64,000 nucleotides of DNA from Opitutales bacterium (GCA_017935025.1 JAGBIL010000017.1:56042-120041), one strand, 5' to 3'. Positions 1-8,894 are shown, counted from the first letter of the stretch. Program-made: numbers and translations. The notes: generated by a model not told the origin, from the letters alone.

Positions 1-39
1 GCAGTCGTTTTCCCCCAAAAAAAATCCCATTTCTTTTTT

Positions 40-2091
40 ATGAGCTACGCGCTTTCTCGTTTTAACTGCGTCCGACGCCCCTCCCGCGAAGTGCTTGTCG
101 GCGGAGTCGGCATCGGCGGCGGCAATCCTATCCGGCTTCAATCCATGACGACGACCAATACGCTCGACATCGCGGGAACGGTCGAACAGTGCATCCGCCT
201 CGCCGAAGCGGGAAGCGAACTCATCCGCATCACGGCTCCGACGGTCGAAGCGGCCCGCGCCCTGCGCGAAATTCACCGCGGCTTTCGCGCCGCCGGTTTT
301 TCCCAACCGCTCGTTGCGGACATTCACTTTCTTCCCGCTGCCGCGATGGAAGCACTCGAACACGTCGAAAAAGTGCGCATCAACCCGGGCAACTATGCAG
401 ACAAACGCACCGCGTTCCCGCGGGATTACACGGATGCCGAGTACGCCGAAGAATTGGAACGCGTCGCCGAAGCCGTTTCGCCGCTGATTCGCCGCGCCAA
501 GGAACTCGGGCGAGCGCTGCGCATCGGCACCAATCACGGCTCACTTTCCGAGCGCACGCTCAACCGCTTCGGCGACACCCCGGCGGGCATGGTGGAAGCG
601 GCAATGGAATTTGTCCGCATTTGCGAAAGTAACGGTTTTTACGAGCTCGTGCTTTCGATGAAATCGTCGAACACGAAAGTGATGATTGAAGCCTACCGAC
701 TCGCCGTAAAACAGATGCGCGACAACGGAATGAACTACCCGATTCACCTCGGCGTTACCGAGGCCGGAGAAGGCGAAGATGCACGCATTAAATCCGCCGT
801 CGGAATCGGCTCACTTCTGCTCGACGGGATCGGCGACACCATTCGCGTTTCGCTCACCGAAGATCCTTGGCACGAACTTCCCGCCTGCCGCGAAATCACC
901 TCCCGTATCGGCGCGATTTGCACGGTGCCGAGTACGTCGAATCCCGTTCCCGCGCCCGTGCGAGACACCGATATTGCTTCGTTTTCTTTCCGCCGCAGAG
1001 AAATCATTCCCGTCGAACTCGGCTTGGGAAAAAAACTTTCCGTCGATACGCCTCCGCGCGTTTTTGTTCTGCTCGATGTCGAGAAGCCGCTCGAAACAAT
1101 CGCCCGGGAACTGCGTACGCTTCTCGATGCCACACGCGGGAAAACGCCCGTCGAAGGCATCGTTATGCCGATTGCGACGGAAAGCGATCTCGCCGCCGCC
1201 TGCGAACTTCAAACGATGTTTGAAGACGAAATTTCCGCGTTTGTTTTTGACCCGATCAAAACCTCCGTTCCCGCGCTTTTTGAAAAACTTTCTCCGTCAA
1301 AAAAATCGGCGACCTACATTCAGCGCCGCTTCAATCCGGCAAACGCGGAAATTATTCCGGATTGGATTGCGCTTTGCCGCGAAAAAAATATCGGACTCGT
1401 TGTCGATACGACCGCAGGTGCGCGCGCCGCAATCGTTCCCGCACTCGAAAATTTCCCGCAGAACAAACTCATCTTCACGTCGAGTCGGAAAACTCCCGAC
1501 TCTCACCCCGCCGGCGGCTACCGGAAACTTGCCCAAATGCTCGCCAACGCCGGCATTCACGCGCCGATTTGGATTCGCTCCACGTCAAAAAACACCATCT
1601 TGCCTCTCCCGAAATTCGGGGGCGAAAACGATGCCCGCGTCGAAGCCTCGCTGCTCGCCGGCACCCTACTCTGCGACGGAATCGGCGACATTCTCAGCGT
1701 TGAGCTTTCGTCGGATTCCGCACGCAACGTAACTCTTGCCTACGACATTCTTCAGGCGACACGTTCCCGCCAAACCAAGACCGAATACATCGCCTGCCCG
1801 AGTTGCGGACGCACACAGTACAACATTCAGGAAACCGTAAAAAAAATCAAGGAACGCACATCGCATCTCAGCGGAGTTACCATCGGTGTCATGGGTTGCA
1901 TCGTCAACGGTCCCGGCGAAATGGCGGATGCCGATTTCGGGTACGTCGGAGGTGCTCCCGGGAAGATCAATCTTTACGTCCGCAAGGAATGTGTCGAGCG
2001 AGGAATTCCTCAGGAAGAAGCCGTCGAACACCTTGTCGATTTGATCAAATCCCACGGAAAGTGGCGGGAACCCGATTCCGGGAATAATTGA
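40..2091 (+). CDS. ispG: 4-hydroxy-3-methylbut-2-en-1-yl diphosphate synthase, long form
   Basis: IspG (GcpE) makes HMBPP from methylerythritol cyclodiphosphate in the non-mevalonate isoprenoid pathway, a cytosolic [4Fe-4S] reaction. The N-terminal TIM-barrel signature SMTTTNT lies near residues 35-41. The C-terminal reductase domain carries the cluster cysteines C586 and C589 (CPSCGRT) and C620, followed by the conserved glutamate in VNGPGE. At 683 aa it is far longer than the enterobacterial enzyme (about 370 aa). The extra roughly 270 residues between the two domains are the insert known from Chlamydiae, Bacteroidetes and plants. The ATG has no Shine-Dalgarno sequence. It stands alone ahead of a phosphatase gene. 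Identity is very secure. Confidence 0.97.
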   Translation: MSYALSRFNCVRRPSREVLVGGVGIGGGNPIRLQSMTTTNTLDIAGTVEQCIRLAEAGSELIRITAPTVEAARALREIHRGFRAAGFSQPLVADIHFLPAAAMEALEHVEKVRINPGNYADKRTAFPRDYTDAEYAEELERVAEAVSPLIRRAKELGRALRIGTNHGSLSERTLNRFGDTPAGMVEAAMEFVRICESNGFYELVLSMKSSNTKVMIEAYRLAVKQMRDNGMNYPIHLGVTEAGEGEDARIKSAVGIGSLLLDGIGDTIRVSLTEDPWHELPACREITSRIGAICTVPSTSNPVPAPVRDTDIASFSFRRREIIPVELGLGKKLSVDTPPRVFVLLDVEKPLETIARELRTLLDATRGKTPVEGIVMPIATESDLAAACELQTMFEDEISAFVFDPIKTSVPALFEKLSPSKKSATYIQRRFNPANAEIIPDWIALCREKNIGLVVDTTAGARAAIVPALENFPQNKLIFTSSRKTPDSHPAGGYRKLAQMLANAGIHAPIWIRSTSKNTILPLPKFGGENDARVEASLLAGTLLCDGIGDILSVELSSDSARNVTLAYDILQATRSRQTKTEYIACPSCGRTQYNIQETVKKIKERTSHLSGVTIGVMGCIVNGPGEMADADFGYVGGAPGKINLYVRKECVERGIPQEEAVEHLVDLIKSHGKWREPDSGNN

Positions 2092-2105
2092 GAATAGGGA
2101 ACAGA

Positions 2106-2160
2106 AAGGTAGCAATTTTCCTCTTTCTAATTTCGTATTTCTAATTCTTAATTTCCCGAA
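2106..2160. repeat. AT-rich intergenic repeat, type A (half element)
   Basis: This stretch is built from the words TTTCTAATTT, ATTTCTAATTC and TTAATTTC. The same words recur at 8469-8532, 44206-44305 and 49617-49678, where both arms of the palindrome are present. Here mainly one arm is visible. It fills the gap between ispG and the phosphatase gene. Confidence 0.5.
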
Positions 2161-2164
2161 GTCT

Positions 2165-2644
2165 ATGAAAAAATTTCTCTTCGTTTGTCTCGGAAATATC
2201 TGCCGCTCTCCGGCGGCAGACGGCGTTTTCTCCGCCATGATTACGGAAAAGAATCTCGCGGGAACGCTCGCTTGCGATTCCTGCGGAACGGGCGACTGGC
2301 ACATCGGTCAGCTTCCGGATTCCCGTATGCGTGCCGCAGGAGCACAACGCGGCTATAACTTCACACATCGCGCACGGCAACTCTGTGCCTCCGACTACGG
2401 GAATTTCGATTTTATCATTGCGATGGATGACGCAAATTTTCGCGACATCATCGCGCGCGCTCCGGCGGGAGCCGACACCTCCAAAGTTCACCGCTTCGCA
2501 GAATTTTGCACCGGAGAATTTGCGGGCACGTCCCACGTCCCCGATCCCTACTACGGCGGGGAAAAAGATTTTCACCACGCACTCGATATCATCGAAAACG
2601 GCTGTGCCGCCCTATTGAAATTCAGCGAAACACAGCCTCGCTAA
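2165..2644 (+). CDS. Low molecular weight protein-tyrosine phosphatase
   Basis: This 159 aa protein has the full low-Mr phosphatase layout. The P-loop is CLGNICRS with nucleophile C8 and R14, and the general acid is D127 in DPYYGG. The family dephosphorylates tyrosine residues. In Gram-negative bacteria the Wzb-type members act on tyrosine kinases that control capsule or exopolysaccharide export, but other members act elsewhere. No tyrosine kinase or Wza homologue is adjacent, so its partner cannot be named. The gene stands alone, followed by a hairpin terminator before the convergent tex gene. Confidence 0.93.
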   Translation: MKKFLFVCLGNICRSPAADGVFSAMITEKNLAGTLACDSCGTGDWHIGQLPDSRMRAAGAQRGYNFTHRARQLCASDYGNFDFIIAMDDANFRDIIARAPAGADTSKVHRFAEFCTGEFAGTSHVPDPYYGGEKDFHHALDIIENGCAALLKFSETQPR

Positions 2645-2657
2645 ATTTGATGACGGC

Positions 2658-2729
2658 GAGACCGGAAACAAGCGGAAAAAAAAGGTGTTTAGACTCTTTC
2701 CGCTTTGAAGCGTTAACCGGTCTCTTTTC
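2658..2729. terminator. Two-tier hairpin between convergent genes
   Basis: An outer stem GAGACCGG (2658-2665) pairs with CCGGTCTC (2717-2724). An inner stem pairs AAGCGGAAA with TTTCCGCTT, and a short T-run follows the outer arm. It lies between the stop codons of the phosphatase gene (+) and tex (-), so it could end transcription from the + side or both sides. Confidence 0.55.
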
Positions 2730-2772
2730 ATAAGGACCCCGTACTGCGCCGACAACATCGGCGCACAAATTT

Positions 2773-5139
2773 CTATTTGAAGAAATCGCCGAGGGAGCCG
2801 AAGCCGCCGCCTGAAGAACCTCCGGTCGAAAAACGGCGCGGCGAACCGTCGTTCCCGCGATTGTCGCGGCGCCCGCCGCCGAAGCCGTTCCCGCCGAAAC
2901 CGCCGCGACGCGGACCGTTCCCGCGGCTGTCGCGATCGGCGAAACTTTCCCGCGCGCTACGGGCGGATTTTTCCGGATTCGTCTTCATCGAAAGCCCGAT
3001 ACGGCGGCGCGGAATATCGACTTCCACCACCGTTACGGAAACTTTTTGTCCGACTTTGACGACTTCCGCCGGATCTTTCACGAACGAATCCGAAATTTGC
3101 GAGACGTGAACGAGCCCGTCCTGATGCACGCCGACATCGACAAATGCGCCGAACGCCGTCACGTTCGTCACCACGCCGGGCAAACGCATACCTTCCTTCA
3201 AATCAGCAATTTCGTGCACGCCTTCCTTGAATGAGAACACTTCAAATTTTTCGCGCGGGTCGCGTCCGGGTTTTTCGAGTTCTTTTAAAATGTCCTGCAA
3301 GGTCGGTAGCCCGACATCGTCCGAAACGTATTTTTTCAAATCAATACGGGAACGCAGTTTTCCGTCTGCAAGCAACGCGGGAACGTCGCAACCCAAATCC
3401 GCCGCCATTTGCTCGACGAGCGCGTAGCGTTCCGGGTGTACGGCGGAAGCGTCGAGCGGATGCGCGCCGTCGCGTATCCGCAAAAAGCCCGCACATTGCT
3501 CAAACGCTTTTTCGCCGAGGCGCGGCACTTTTTTCAAATCTTTGCGGGAACGAAACGCTCCGTGTTCGTTGCGGTAAGCGACGATGTTTGCGGCAATGCT
3601 CGCGTTTAGCCCGGAAACGTAGCTCAAAAGCTGTTTCGACGCCGTGTTGACTTCGACACCGACCTTGTTCACGCAGGAAATAACAACGTCGTCGAGCGAA
3701 CGTTTCAGCGCAACCTGGTTCACGTCGTGCTGATATTGCCCGACCCCGATGCTTTTCGGATCGATTTTGACAAGTTCCGCAAGCGGGTCCATGAGGCGAC
3801 GACCGATGGAAACCGCACCGCGCACGGTAACGTCTTCGTTCGGAAATTCCTCGCGCGCCGCTTCACTCGCCGAGTAAATTGAGGCACCGCTTTCGTTGAC
3901 AACAACGACCGGGATCGACGCGGGAAGCCCGCAGCCGCGCACAAACGTTTCCGTTTCGCGGGAAGCCGTTCCGTTCCCGATGGCGATCGCCTGGATTTTG
4001 AATTGGTGGCAAAGAATACGGATGCGGTTTTCCGCGTCGGCGTATTGCGCGGACGATCCCGCCGTCGGGTAAATCACTTCGTGGTGAAGCAGTTTCCCCT
4101 GCGCATCGAGCACAACGAGTTTGCAGCCCGTGCGAAAACCCGGGTCGAGCGCAAGGACACTTTTTTGCCCGAGCGCCGGAGCCATCAGCAACTCGGAAAC
4201 GTTTGCCGCAAAAACGCGAATCGCTTCCTCATCAGCGCGTTCCTTGGATTTCAGGCGCGCTTCGGTTTCGAGCGACGGACCGAGCAGGCGTTTCCACGAA
4301 TCGTGCGAAGCCGTACGCACTTCGTTCCCGCAAGCGCCGTTCCCGCCGACAAAAATTTTGTCCAAACGCGAAAACGCTTCGTCCTCGTCGACCGTGATGC
4401 GGAAAAACAGAAAGCCTTCTTTTTCGCCGCGGCGAATCGCCAAAACGCGGTGCGACGGTGCGGACGCAAGCGGCTCGCTCCACTCGAAATAATCTTTAAA
4501 TTTCGCACCTTCGGTTTCCTTGCCTTTGATAACTTCTGATGATAGCTCGGCGGATTTTTCGTAAATTTCGCGGCAGGACGCACGCGCCGTTTTATCGTCG
4601 GAAATGCGTTCGGCGAGAATATCGCGCGCTCCCGCAAGCGCGGCGGCAGCATCGGGAACGTCTTTGTCCGGTGCGACGAATCTCGCGGCTTCGGCGGCGG
4701 AATCGGCGTTTTGATTTTCAAAAATAAAATCGGCGAGCGGCTCAAGCCCTCGTTCCCGCGCGATCGTCGCACGCGTGCGGCGCTTCGGCTTGTACGGCGC
4801 GTAAATGTCTTCGAGTTCCGTCGCGGTCTTGGCTTTTTCGACGGCGGCTTTTAGTTCGGGCGTAAGGTGCTTGTTGTCTTCAAGCGATTTGAGAATCGAG
4901 GCGCGGCGGGCGTCGAGCTCGCGGAGTTGTTCGAGTCGGTCGCGAATCGTCGCGATTTGCACTTCGTCCATTTCGCCGGTCGCTTCTTTGCGGTAGCGAG
5001 CAATAAACGGAACAGTCGCACCCTCGGCGAGGAGCTTGGCAACAGCCATCACGCGCGTAACGACAAAATTATTTTCCTGCGCAATGCGCAAAACGTAGTC
5101 GGAAATTGTGATTGTATTTTCGGAAGATATTTCAGCCAT
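2773..5139 (-). CDS. tex: Tex-type S1 RNA-binding transcription accessory protein with a Gly/Arg-rich tail
   Basis: Tex is a cytosolic nucleic-acid-binding factor related to eukaryotic Spt6. The N-terminal helical region includes VPFIARYRKEATGEMDE. The YqgF-like core follows (LALDPGFRTGCKLVVLD), then a helix-hairpin-helix region (LLSYVSGLNASIAANIV) and a C-terminal S1 domain (AFGAFVDVGVHQDGLVHVSQ). The last 55 or so residues are very rich in Gly, Arg and Asn, unlike the short tail of E. coli Tex. ATG at 5139 (MAEISSEN) was chosen. An in-frame ATG at 5157 would add six residues, and neither has a ribosome binding site. Identity is secure; the role of the tail is unknown. Confidence 0.95.
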   Translation of the reverse strand: MAEISSENTITISDYVLRIAQENNFVVTRVMAVAKLLAEGATVPFIARYRKEATGEMDEVQIATIRDRLEQLRELDARRASILKSLEDNKHLTPELKAAVEKAKTATELEDIYAPYKPKRRTRATIARERGLEPLADFIFENQNADSAAEAARFVAPDKDVPDAAAALAGARDILAERISDDKTARASCREIYEKSAELSSEVIKGKETEGAKFKDYFEWSEPLASAPSHRVLAIRRGEKEGFLFFRITVDEDEAFSRLDKIFVGGNGACGNEVRTASHDSWKRLLGPSLETEARLKSKERADEEAIRVFAANVSELLMAPALGQKSVLALDPGFRTGCKLVVLDAQGKLLHHEVIYPTAGSSAQYADAENRIRILCHQFKIQAIAIGNGTASRETETFVRGCGLPASIPVVVVNESGASIYSASEAAREEFPNEDVTVRGAVSIGRRLMDPLAELVKIDPKSIGVGQYQHDVNQVALKRSLDDVVISCVNKVGVEVNTASKQLLSYVSGLNASIAANIVAYRNEHGAFRSRKDLKKVPRLGEKAFEQCAGFLRIRDGAHPLDASAVHPERYALVEQMAADLGCDVPALLADGKLRSRIDLKKYVSDDVGLPTLQDILKELEKPGRDPREKFEVFSFKEGVHEIADLKEGMRLPGVVTNVTAFGAFVDVGVHQDGLVHVSQISDSFVKDPAEVVKVGQKVSVTVVEVDIPRRRIGLSMKTNPEKSARSARESFADRDSRGNGPRRGGFGGNGFGGGRRDNRGNDGSPRRFSTGGSSGGGFGSLGDFFK

Positions 5140-5224
5140 AAAAAAATTGCGCACCATTTCATAGAATTTTGCGGTCCCGCGCGAACGATTTTTTTCTATA
5201 AAAAAAAAAACTTGACTATTACTG

Positions 5225-5252
5225 TTGACCGAGTGAACAGAGCTTTTATAAT
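5225..5252 (+). promoter_or_regulatory. Sigma70-type promoter for the histone-tail/CBM-like gene
   Basis: A -35 box TTGACC (5225-5230) and a perfect -10 box TATAAT (5247-5252) are separated by 16 bp. The expected start point near 5259 leaves about 30 nt of leader before the ATG at 5291. It is one of the best promoter matches in the window and suggests strong constitutive expression. Confidence 0.75.
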
Positions 5253-5290
5253 GATTTCTCTACTTAATTGGAAGTTAGGTTACTTAATAT

Positions 5291-5731
5291 ATGAAAAAGA
5301 CAACAAAAACCGCAGCGACCAAATGCTGCGCGAAAAAGAAAACGACAGCAGAAAATAAGACCGCAACTGTTGCCAAGAAGGTTACGACGAAAGCTGCCGC
5401 GAAGGCACCTGCCGCCAAAACAACCAAGAAAGCGGTGAGAAAAACGACGGGAACAACCGCCAAAAAAGCAGCAAAGAAGGTTACGCGAATCGTCGCCACC
5501 GTCGATGTCGGATGGGGCAATATGCTCTACATTCGCGGCGAAGGTGCCGGGTTGAGCTGGGAACAAGGCATTCCGATGCTTTGCGACAATGGCACGGAAT
5601 GGCACTGGACGGCAGAAACCGATGCGGAGCCGATTTCGTTCAAGTTCCTCGTCAACGACGAAAAATGGGCCGCCGGCGAAAACGTCACGATCAACGCCGG
5701 AGACGTTCACATTTCCTCCCCGACGTTCTAA
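5291..5731 (+). CDS. Histone H1-like basic tail fused to a starch/glycogen-binding-like domain
   Basis: Residues 1-68 are almost only Lys, Ala, Thr and Val with repeated KKA/TKK motifs, like bacterial histone H1-like (Hc1-type) DNA-binding tails. Residues 69-146 form a beta-sandwich-like domain with GNMLYIRGEGAGLSWEQG, EWHWTAE and FKFLVNDEKWAAGENV. That pattern resembles CBM20/CBM48 modules, which bind alpha-glucans. There is no signal peptide, so the protein should be cytosolic. A strong promoter precedes it and a GCGGGAACG-type terminator follows it. A basic tail binding DNA or RNA, and a second domain binding glycogen, is an inference from composition and motifs. I do not know a characterised protein of this type. 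Confidence 0.75.
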   Translation: MKKTTKTAATKCCAKKKTTAENKTATVAKKVTTKAAAKAPAAKTTKKAVRKTTGTTAKKAAKKVTRIVATVDVGWGNMLYIRGEGAGLSWEQGIPMLCDNGTEWHWTAETDAEPISFKFLVNDEKWAAGENVTINAGDVHISSPTF

Positions 5732-5750
5732 GCAACTCGGTCAGAACAAA

Positions 5751-5797
5751 AAAAAAACGCGTTCCCGTGATTCATTTGCGGGAACGCGTTTTTTTTT
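5751..5797. terminator. Bidirectional terminator built from an inverted pair of the GCGGGAACG word
   Basis: CGCGTTCCCG (5758-5767) pairs with CGGGAACGCG (5779-5788). An A-run lies upstream and a T-run downstream, so it works on both strands. It separates the convergent genes ending at 5731 (+) and 5808 (-). Confidence 0.9.
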
Positions 5798-5807
5798 GTG
5801 CGAAAAT

Positions 5808-5987
5808 TTATTTCGATTTCTTTCGGAGATGCGGCGGGAGTGCCGATTTGCGGGAACACTCGCACCCGCATCCGCAACCGGAGGAGGCGTGCGGGTCTCG
5901 TAACGAACGCAGTTTTTTCCACAAGCGGAAAAAAAGGTACGCCGCCGCGCCGAACACGAAAACCGAAACGAATATAATGTCGACCAT
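5808..5987 (-). CDS. FeoB-associated Cys-rich small membrane protein
   Basis: This 59 aa protein has one N-terminal membrane helix (VDIIFVSVFVFGAAAYLFF), a basic stretch and a cysteine cluster SGCGCGCECS. That is the layout of the FeoB-associated Cys-rich family, small membrane proteins encoded beside feoB and presumed to help ferrous iron transfer. It lies downstream of feoB on the same strand, separated by a palindromic repeat. ATG at 5987 was chosen; a TTG at 6002 would add five residues that fall within the repeat. The family call rests on layout and neighbourhood. Confidence 0.75.
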   Translation of the reverse strand: MVDIIFVSVFVFGAAAYLFFRLWKKLRSLRDPHASSGCGCGCECSRKSALPPHLRKKSK

Positions 5988-6096
5988 TTGATTAATGAAC
6001 AATGAATAGTTAATAGTGAATAATTCAGTGTGAAAGTTTTTGCCGAAGGCAAAAACCTTAGCGCTGCGCTATTCACTATTCATCATTAACTATTAA
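5988..6096. repeat. Long palindromic intergenic repeat, type B copy 1
   Basis: Words such as AATGAATAGTTAATAGTGAA on the left are mirrored by CTATTCACTATTCATCATTA on the right. A central mini-hairpin (TTTTTGCC, GAA, GGCAAAAA) sits between the arms. The same arm-hairpin-arm layout occurs at 16302-16417 and 60625-60733. This copy lies inside the feo operon, between feoB and the small Cys-rich gene. Confidence 0.75.
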
Positions 6097-8439
6097 TTAA
6101 AACAGGCTTCCGATCTGGAAGCAAAGCACAGCGCCGAGCCACGCAAGAAACGTCATTTGCGCCCAAGCGATACACGCCCATTTCCAAGAGGATTCGCGAG
6201 CGATGACAACGATTTCCGCAAGGCATTGTCCGCAGAGCGCGAAAAACACCATAATGCCGATGATAACCGGAATCGTGAACACGGGAGAACCGTCGGCGTG
6301 GGTTGTTTTTTCCATCGACGCGTAGAGGTCTTCGGTTTCCTCGTCCACATCTCCGCCGAGGCTGTATGTAATTCCGAGCGTGGAAACGATGAGTTCGCGC
6401 GCCGGGAACGAGCCGAGCACGCCGACCGTAATGCGCCAGTCAAATCCGCACGGAGCAAACACCGGTTGGCAGAATTTGCCGAAGCGCCCGATGTAGGAAT
6501 TTTCCATCCACGCGCCATCAATTTTGTTGCCGAGCGCACCGACGAGAGCTTCCTGCGCTTCGCTCGGTTCTTCGGACTCTTCCGCCGCGACGAGAACTTT
6601 TTCAAATTCCGCCACGGGAACGTTTTGTGCCGCCGCCGTTTCCGCAACAAATTCCGTGCGAGCCTGTTCGGCAACCGCTTCGCTACGCGGGAAATACGAA
6701 AGGAACCAGATAATCACGGACATCGCGAAAATAATCGTTCCCGCGCGACGCGTGTATTCCCAACCGCTTTGCCAAACGCGCAAGCCGATGTCGCGTAGGC
6801 GCGGCAGTTGGTAGCGCGGCATTTCGAGTACAAACGGAGCCGCTTTCGATTTCAAAACGAACTTCGTGTAAAGCCACGACACGGGAACGGCAACAATCAC
6901 GCCGACAAAATACATCGCGACAAACACCGCCGACGCGATTCCCGCAGACGATTCCGCATAAGCGGGATTCTCGGAGAGCACGCGTTGGAGCACGCCGCAC
7001 ATCAGCACATAAACCGGCATACGCGCGCCGCAACTCATAAACGGCACGGCAAGAATTGTCGCCAAACGCGCTTTCGGATCTTCAATCGTGCGCGCACCCA
7101 TAATCCCGGGAATCCCGCACGCGTAGCCGGAAAGCATCGGAACGAAACTTTTCCCGTTCAGCCCGCACCAGCCGAAAAGTTTGTCCATCAAAAACGCTGC
7201 TCGCGCCATGTATCCGGTCGATTCGAGCACGCCGAGGAAGAAGAACAAAATCAAGATCTGCGGCAGGAACACGAGCACGCCGCCGACCCCGGCGATAATG
7301 CCGTCCACAACCAGAGATTGGAATACCGGGCTTGCTTCGAGCTTCGCGCCGACGCTTTCGCCGAGCGAGCCGAACCAGCCGTCAATCCAATCCATCGGGA
7401 ACGCCGCCAGCGTATAAATGCACCAGAAAACGCCCCACATCGCCGCAAAAAAGAATACGACACCGAAAACGCGGTTGAGCAAAAGCTTGTCCACGAGCGA
7501 AGTAAACGTCGTGCGTTCTTTGCCGCGATGCGTCACGCCCGCGAGAATTTCCTTGATAAACGCATAACGCTGAAGCGCTTCCGTCGAGTGAGGATTTTCA
7601 CCGAAAGCACGAATGCACTCGCGCGCTTTTTTCAGAATTTCACCGACGTGTTCGATATCTTCCCCTTTGAGGCGGTTCGCCACGGGCGACGCCACGTCGA
7701 AAATAACGCGTTCGAGTTCGGCATCGCTGACGTTTTTCTTCACGTCTTCGGAAAGTCCGGCACGCAAAGTTTCGATCGCCTTACGCGTTCCCGCGTTCCA
7801 CGCGACGGTTTTCATCTTGTTGCCGTTTTTCAAAACATCGGCAATCGCCTGTTTGAGCGCTTCAATGCCCTCGCCTTTGCGCGCAGAAACCGCGATGACG
7901 GGAATCCCGAGGCGTTCCCGCAACAAATCCGTGTTCACGGAAAGTCCGTCTCGGCGCGCCACGTCGATTTGATTCAGTGCGAGCACCATCGGAATCCCGA
8001 GCTCGGCGACCTGCGTCGCGAGGAAAAGATTGCGCTGGAGATTGTTCACGTCAACAACGCAGACAATCGCGTCCGGGCGCGGCGTACCTTTTTTTGCCAA
8101 GCGACCGGAAAGCACATCGATAACGACGCGCTCGTCGAGCGAAGTCGCCGCAAGCGAGTAAATTCCGGGAAGGTCCGTCAGTTCGATTTTTTCACCGTGA
8201 AAAAGTTTGAGCGGACCGGAATATTTGGAAACCGTAACGCCCGGATAATTTCCGACGTGCTGACGCAGACCCGTAAGCGAATTGAACAGCGTGGTTTTTC
8301 CCGTGTTGGCGTTCCCGACAAGAGCGACGTTCGGGAAACCGCTCGGTTCGACTGCGGGAACGGTTTCCGGAACTTCGGAGTCCTCACAGCAATGTTTTTT
8401 CCCGCAGCAGCAGGAAGTTTCTTCTGAAATATTTTCCAT
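6097..8439 (-). CDS. feoB: Ferrous iron transporter FeoB
   Basis: FeoB is the inner-membrane Fe(II) permease with a cytosolic G domain. G1 is GNANTGKT at residues 42-49, G3 is DLPG and G4 is NQID. A helical spacer, two Gate domains and a C-terminal membrane region follow. Before the G domain is a short cysteine cluster (CCCGKKHCC, residues 10-18) not found in E. coli FeoB, which might bind metal. ATG at 8439 (MENISEE) was preferred to a TTG at 8460. The gene follows feoA, with 148 bp between them that carries a type A repeat. At 780 aa it is full length. Confidence 0.96.
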   Translation of the reverse strand: MENISEETSCCCGKKHCCEDSEVPETVPAVEPSGFPNVALVGNANTGKTTLFNSLTGLRQHVGNYPGVTVSKYSGPLKLFHGEKIELTDLPGIYSLAATSLDERVVIDVLSGRLAKKGTPRPDAIVCVVDVNNLQRNLFLATQVAELGIPMVLALNQIDVARRDGLSVNTDLLRERLGIPVIAVSARKGEGIEALKQAIADVLKNGNKMKTVAWNAGTRKAIETLRAGLSEDVKKNVSDAELERVIFDVASPVANRLKGEDIEHVGEILKKARECIRAFGENPHSTEALQRYAFIKEILAGVTHRGKERTTFTSLVDKLLLNRVFGVVFFFAAMWGVFWCIYTLAAFPMDWIDGWFGSLGESVGAKLEASPVFQSLVVDGIIAGVGGVLVFLPQILILFFFLGVLESTGYMARAAFLMDKLFGWCGLNGKSFVPMLSGYACGIPGIMGARTIEDPKARLATILAVPFMSCGARMPVYVLMCGVLQRVLSENPAYAESSAGIASAVFVAMYFVGVIVAVPVSWLYTKFVLKSKAAPFVLEMPRYQLPRLRDIGLRVWQSGWEYTRRAGTIIFAMSVIIWFLSYFPRSEAVAEQARTEFVAETAAAQNVPVAEFEKVLVAAEESEEPSEAQEALVGALGNKIDGAWMENSYIGRFGKFCQPVFAPCGFDWRITVGVLGSFPARELIVSTLGITYSLGGDVDEETEDLYASMEKTTHADGSPVFTIPVIIGIMVFFALCGQCLAEIVVIARESSWKWACIAWAQMTFLAWLGAVLCFQIGSLF

Positions 8440-8468
8440 ATTTTTAAAGCTTATAGGCAAGTGCTTTT

Positions 8469-8532
8469 GAAGAATTAGAAATAAGAAATTAGAAGTAAGA
8501 AAGAATACTAATTTCCAACTTCTAATTTCTCA
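8469..8532. repeat. AT-rich palindromic repeat, type A
   Basis: The left arm has AATTAGAAATAAGAAATTAG and related words; the right arm has ACTTCTAATTTCTC. The arms are imperfectly complementary. It sits between feoA and feoB, so the feo transcript would carry this hairpin. Confidence 0.6.
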
Positions 8533-8587
8533 TTGCGCGCAAGCGCCGATAATACCTCTAACCCCTCAGCACTCATCCATCATCTAT

Positions 8588-8818
8588 TTAATTCAGTTCT
8601 TCGACCATGACGCGCGCGGCGTCCGTGCGGCGAATCATCACTTTTTGCGAGCAAAACGAAATGGCAATCGGATCGCCCAGCGGAGCCACGTGCACGACAC
8701 GCACTTCCGCGCCGGGAGTCAGCCCGAACGCCAAGAGGCGCTGATTAACGGGTTCGTCCACGTCCATGTTTTGAACTTGAACTTTCTGCCCGACTTTAAC
8801 TTCAGATAAGGGAATCAT
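8588..8818 (-). CDS. feoA: Ferrous iron transport accessory protein FeoA
   Basis: This 76 aa SH3-like protein has the FeoA pattern: LSEVKVGQKVQV, NQRLLAFGLTPGAEVRVV, LGDPIAI and a closing VMIRR segment. FeoA acts in the cytosol on FeoB. It is the first gene of the feo operon, preceded by a promoter that overlaps a Fur-like site. Order and strand (feoA, feoB, small Cys-rich gene) match known feo operons. Confidence 0.95.
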   Translation of the reverse strand: MIPLSEVKVGQKVQVQNMDVDEPVNQRLLAFGLTPGAEVRVVHVAPLGDPIAISFCSQKVMIRRTDAARVMVEELN

Positions 8819-8849
8819 TTCCTGTAAAAAGAGAGATTTTGGTGGCGTT

Positions 8850-8879
8850 ATTTTACCGTTTTCCCTGCCGTTTGTTCAA
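8850..8879 (-). promoter_or_regulatory. feoA promoter
   Basis: On the minus strand, -35 TTGAAC (8874-8879) and -10 TAAAAT (8850-8855) are 18 bp apart, about 30 bp before the feoA ATG. The -35 box overlaps the Fur-like site at 8876-8894, the usual arrangement for repression. Confidence 0.6.
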
Positions 8880-8894
8880 ATGATTTTCATTTTC
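8876..8894 (-). promoter_or_regulatory. Fur-like operator upstream of feoA
   Basis: The minus strand reads GAAAATGAAAATCATTTGA. It matches the classical Fur box GATAATGATAATCATTATC at 14 of 19 positions. It lies immediately upstream of feoA and overlaps its -35 box, so iron-dependent repression of feo is likely. Confidence 0.65.

Noticed and set aside
6808..8427. Long plus-strand frame (539 codons) opposite feoB
   Set aside because: It is a mirror frame of feoB, a common effect of high GC3; composition is rich in Arg/His/Asn with no domain.
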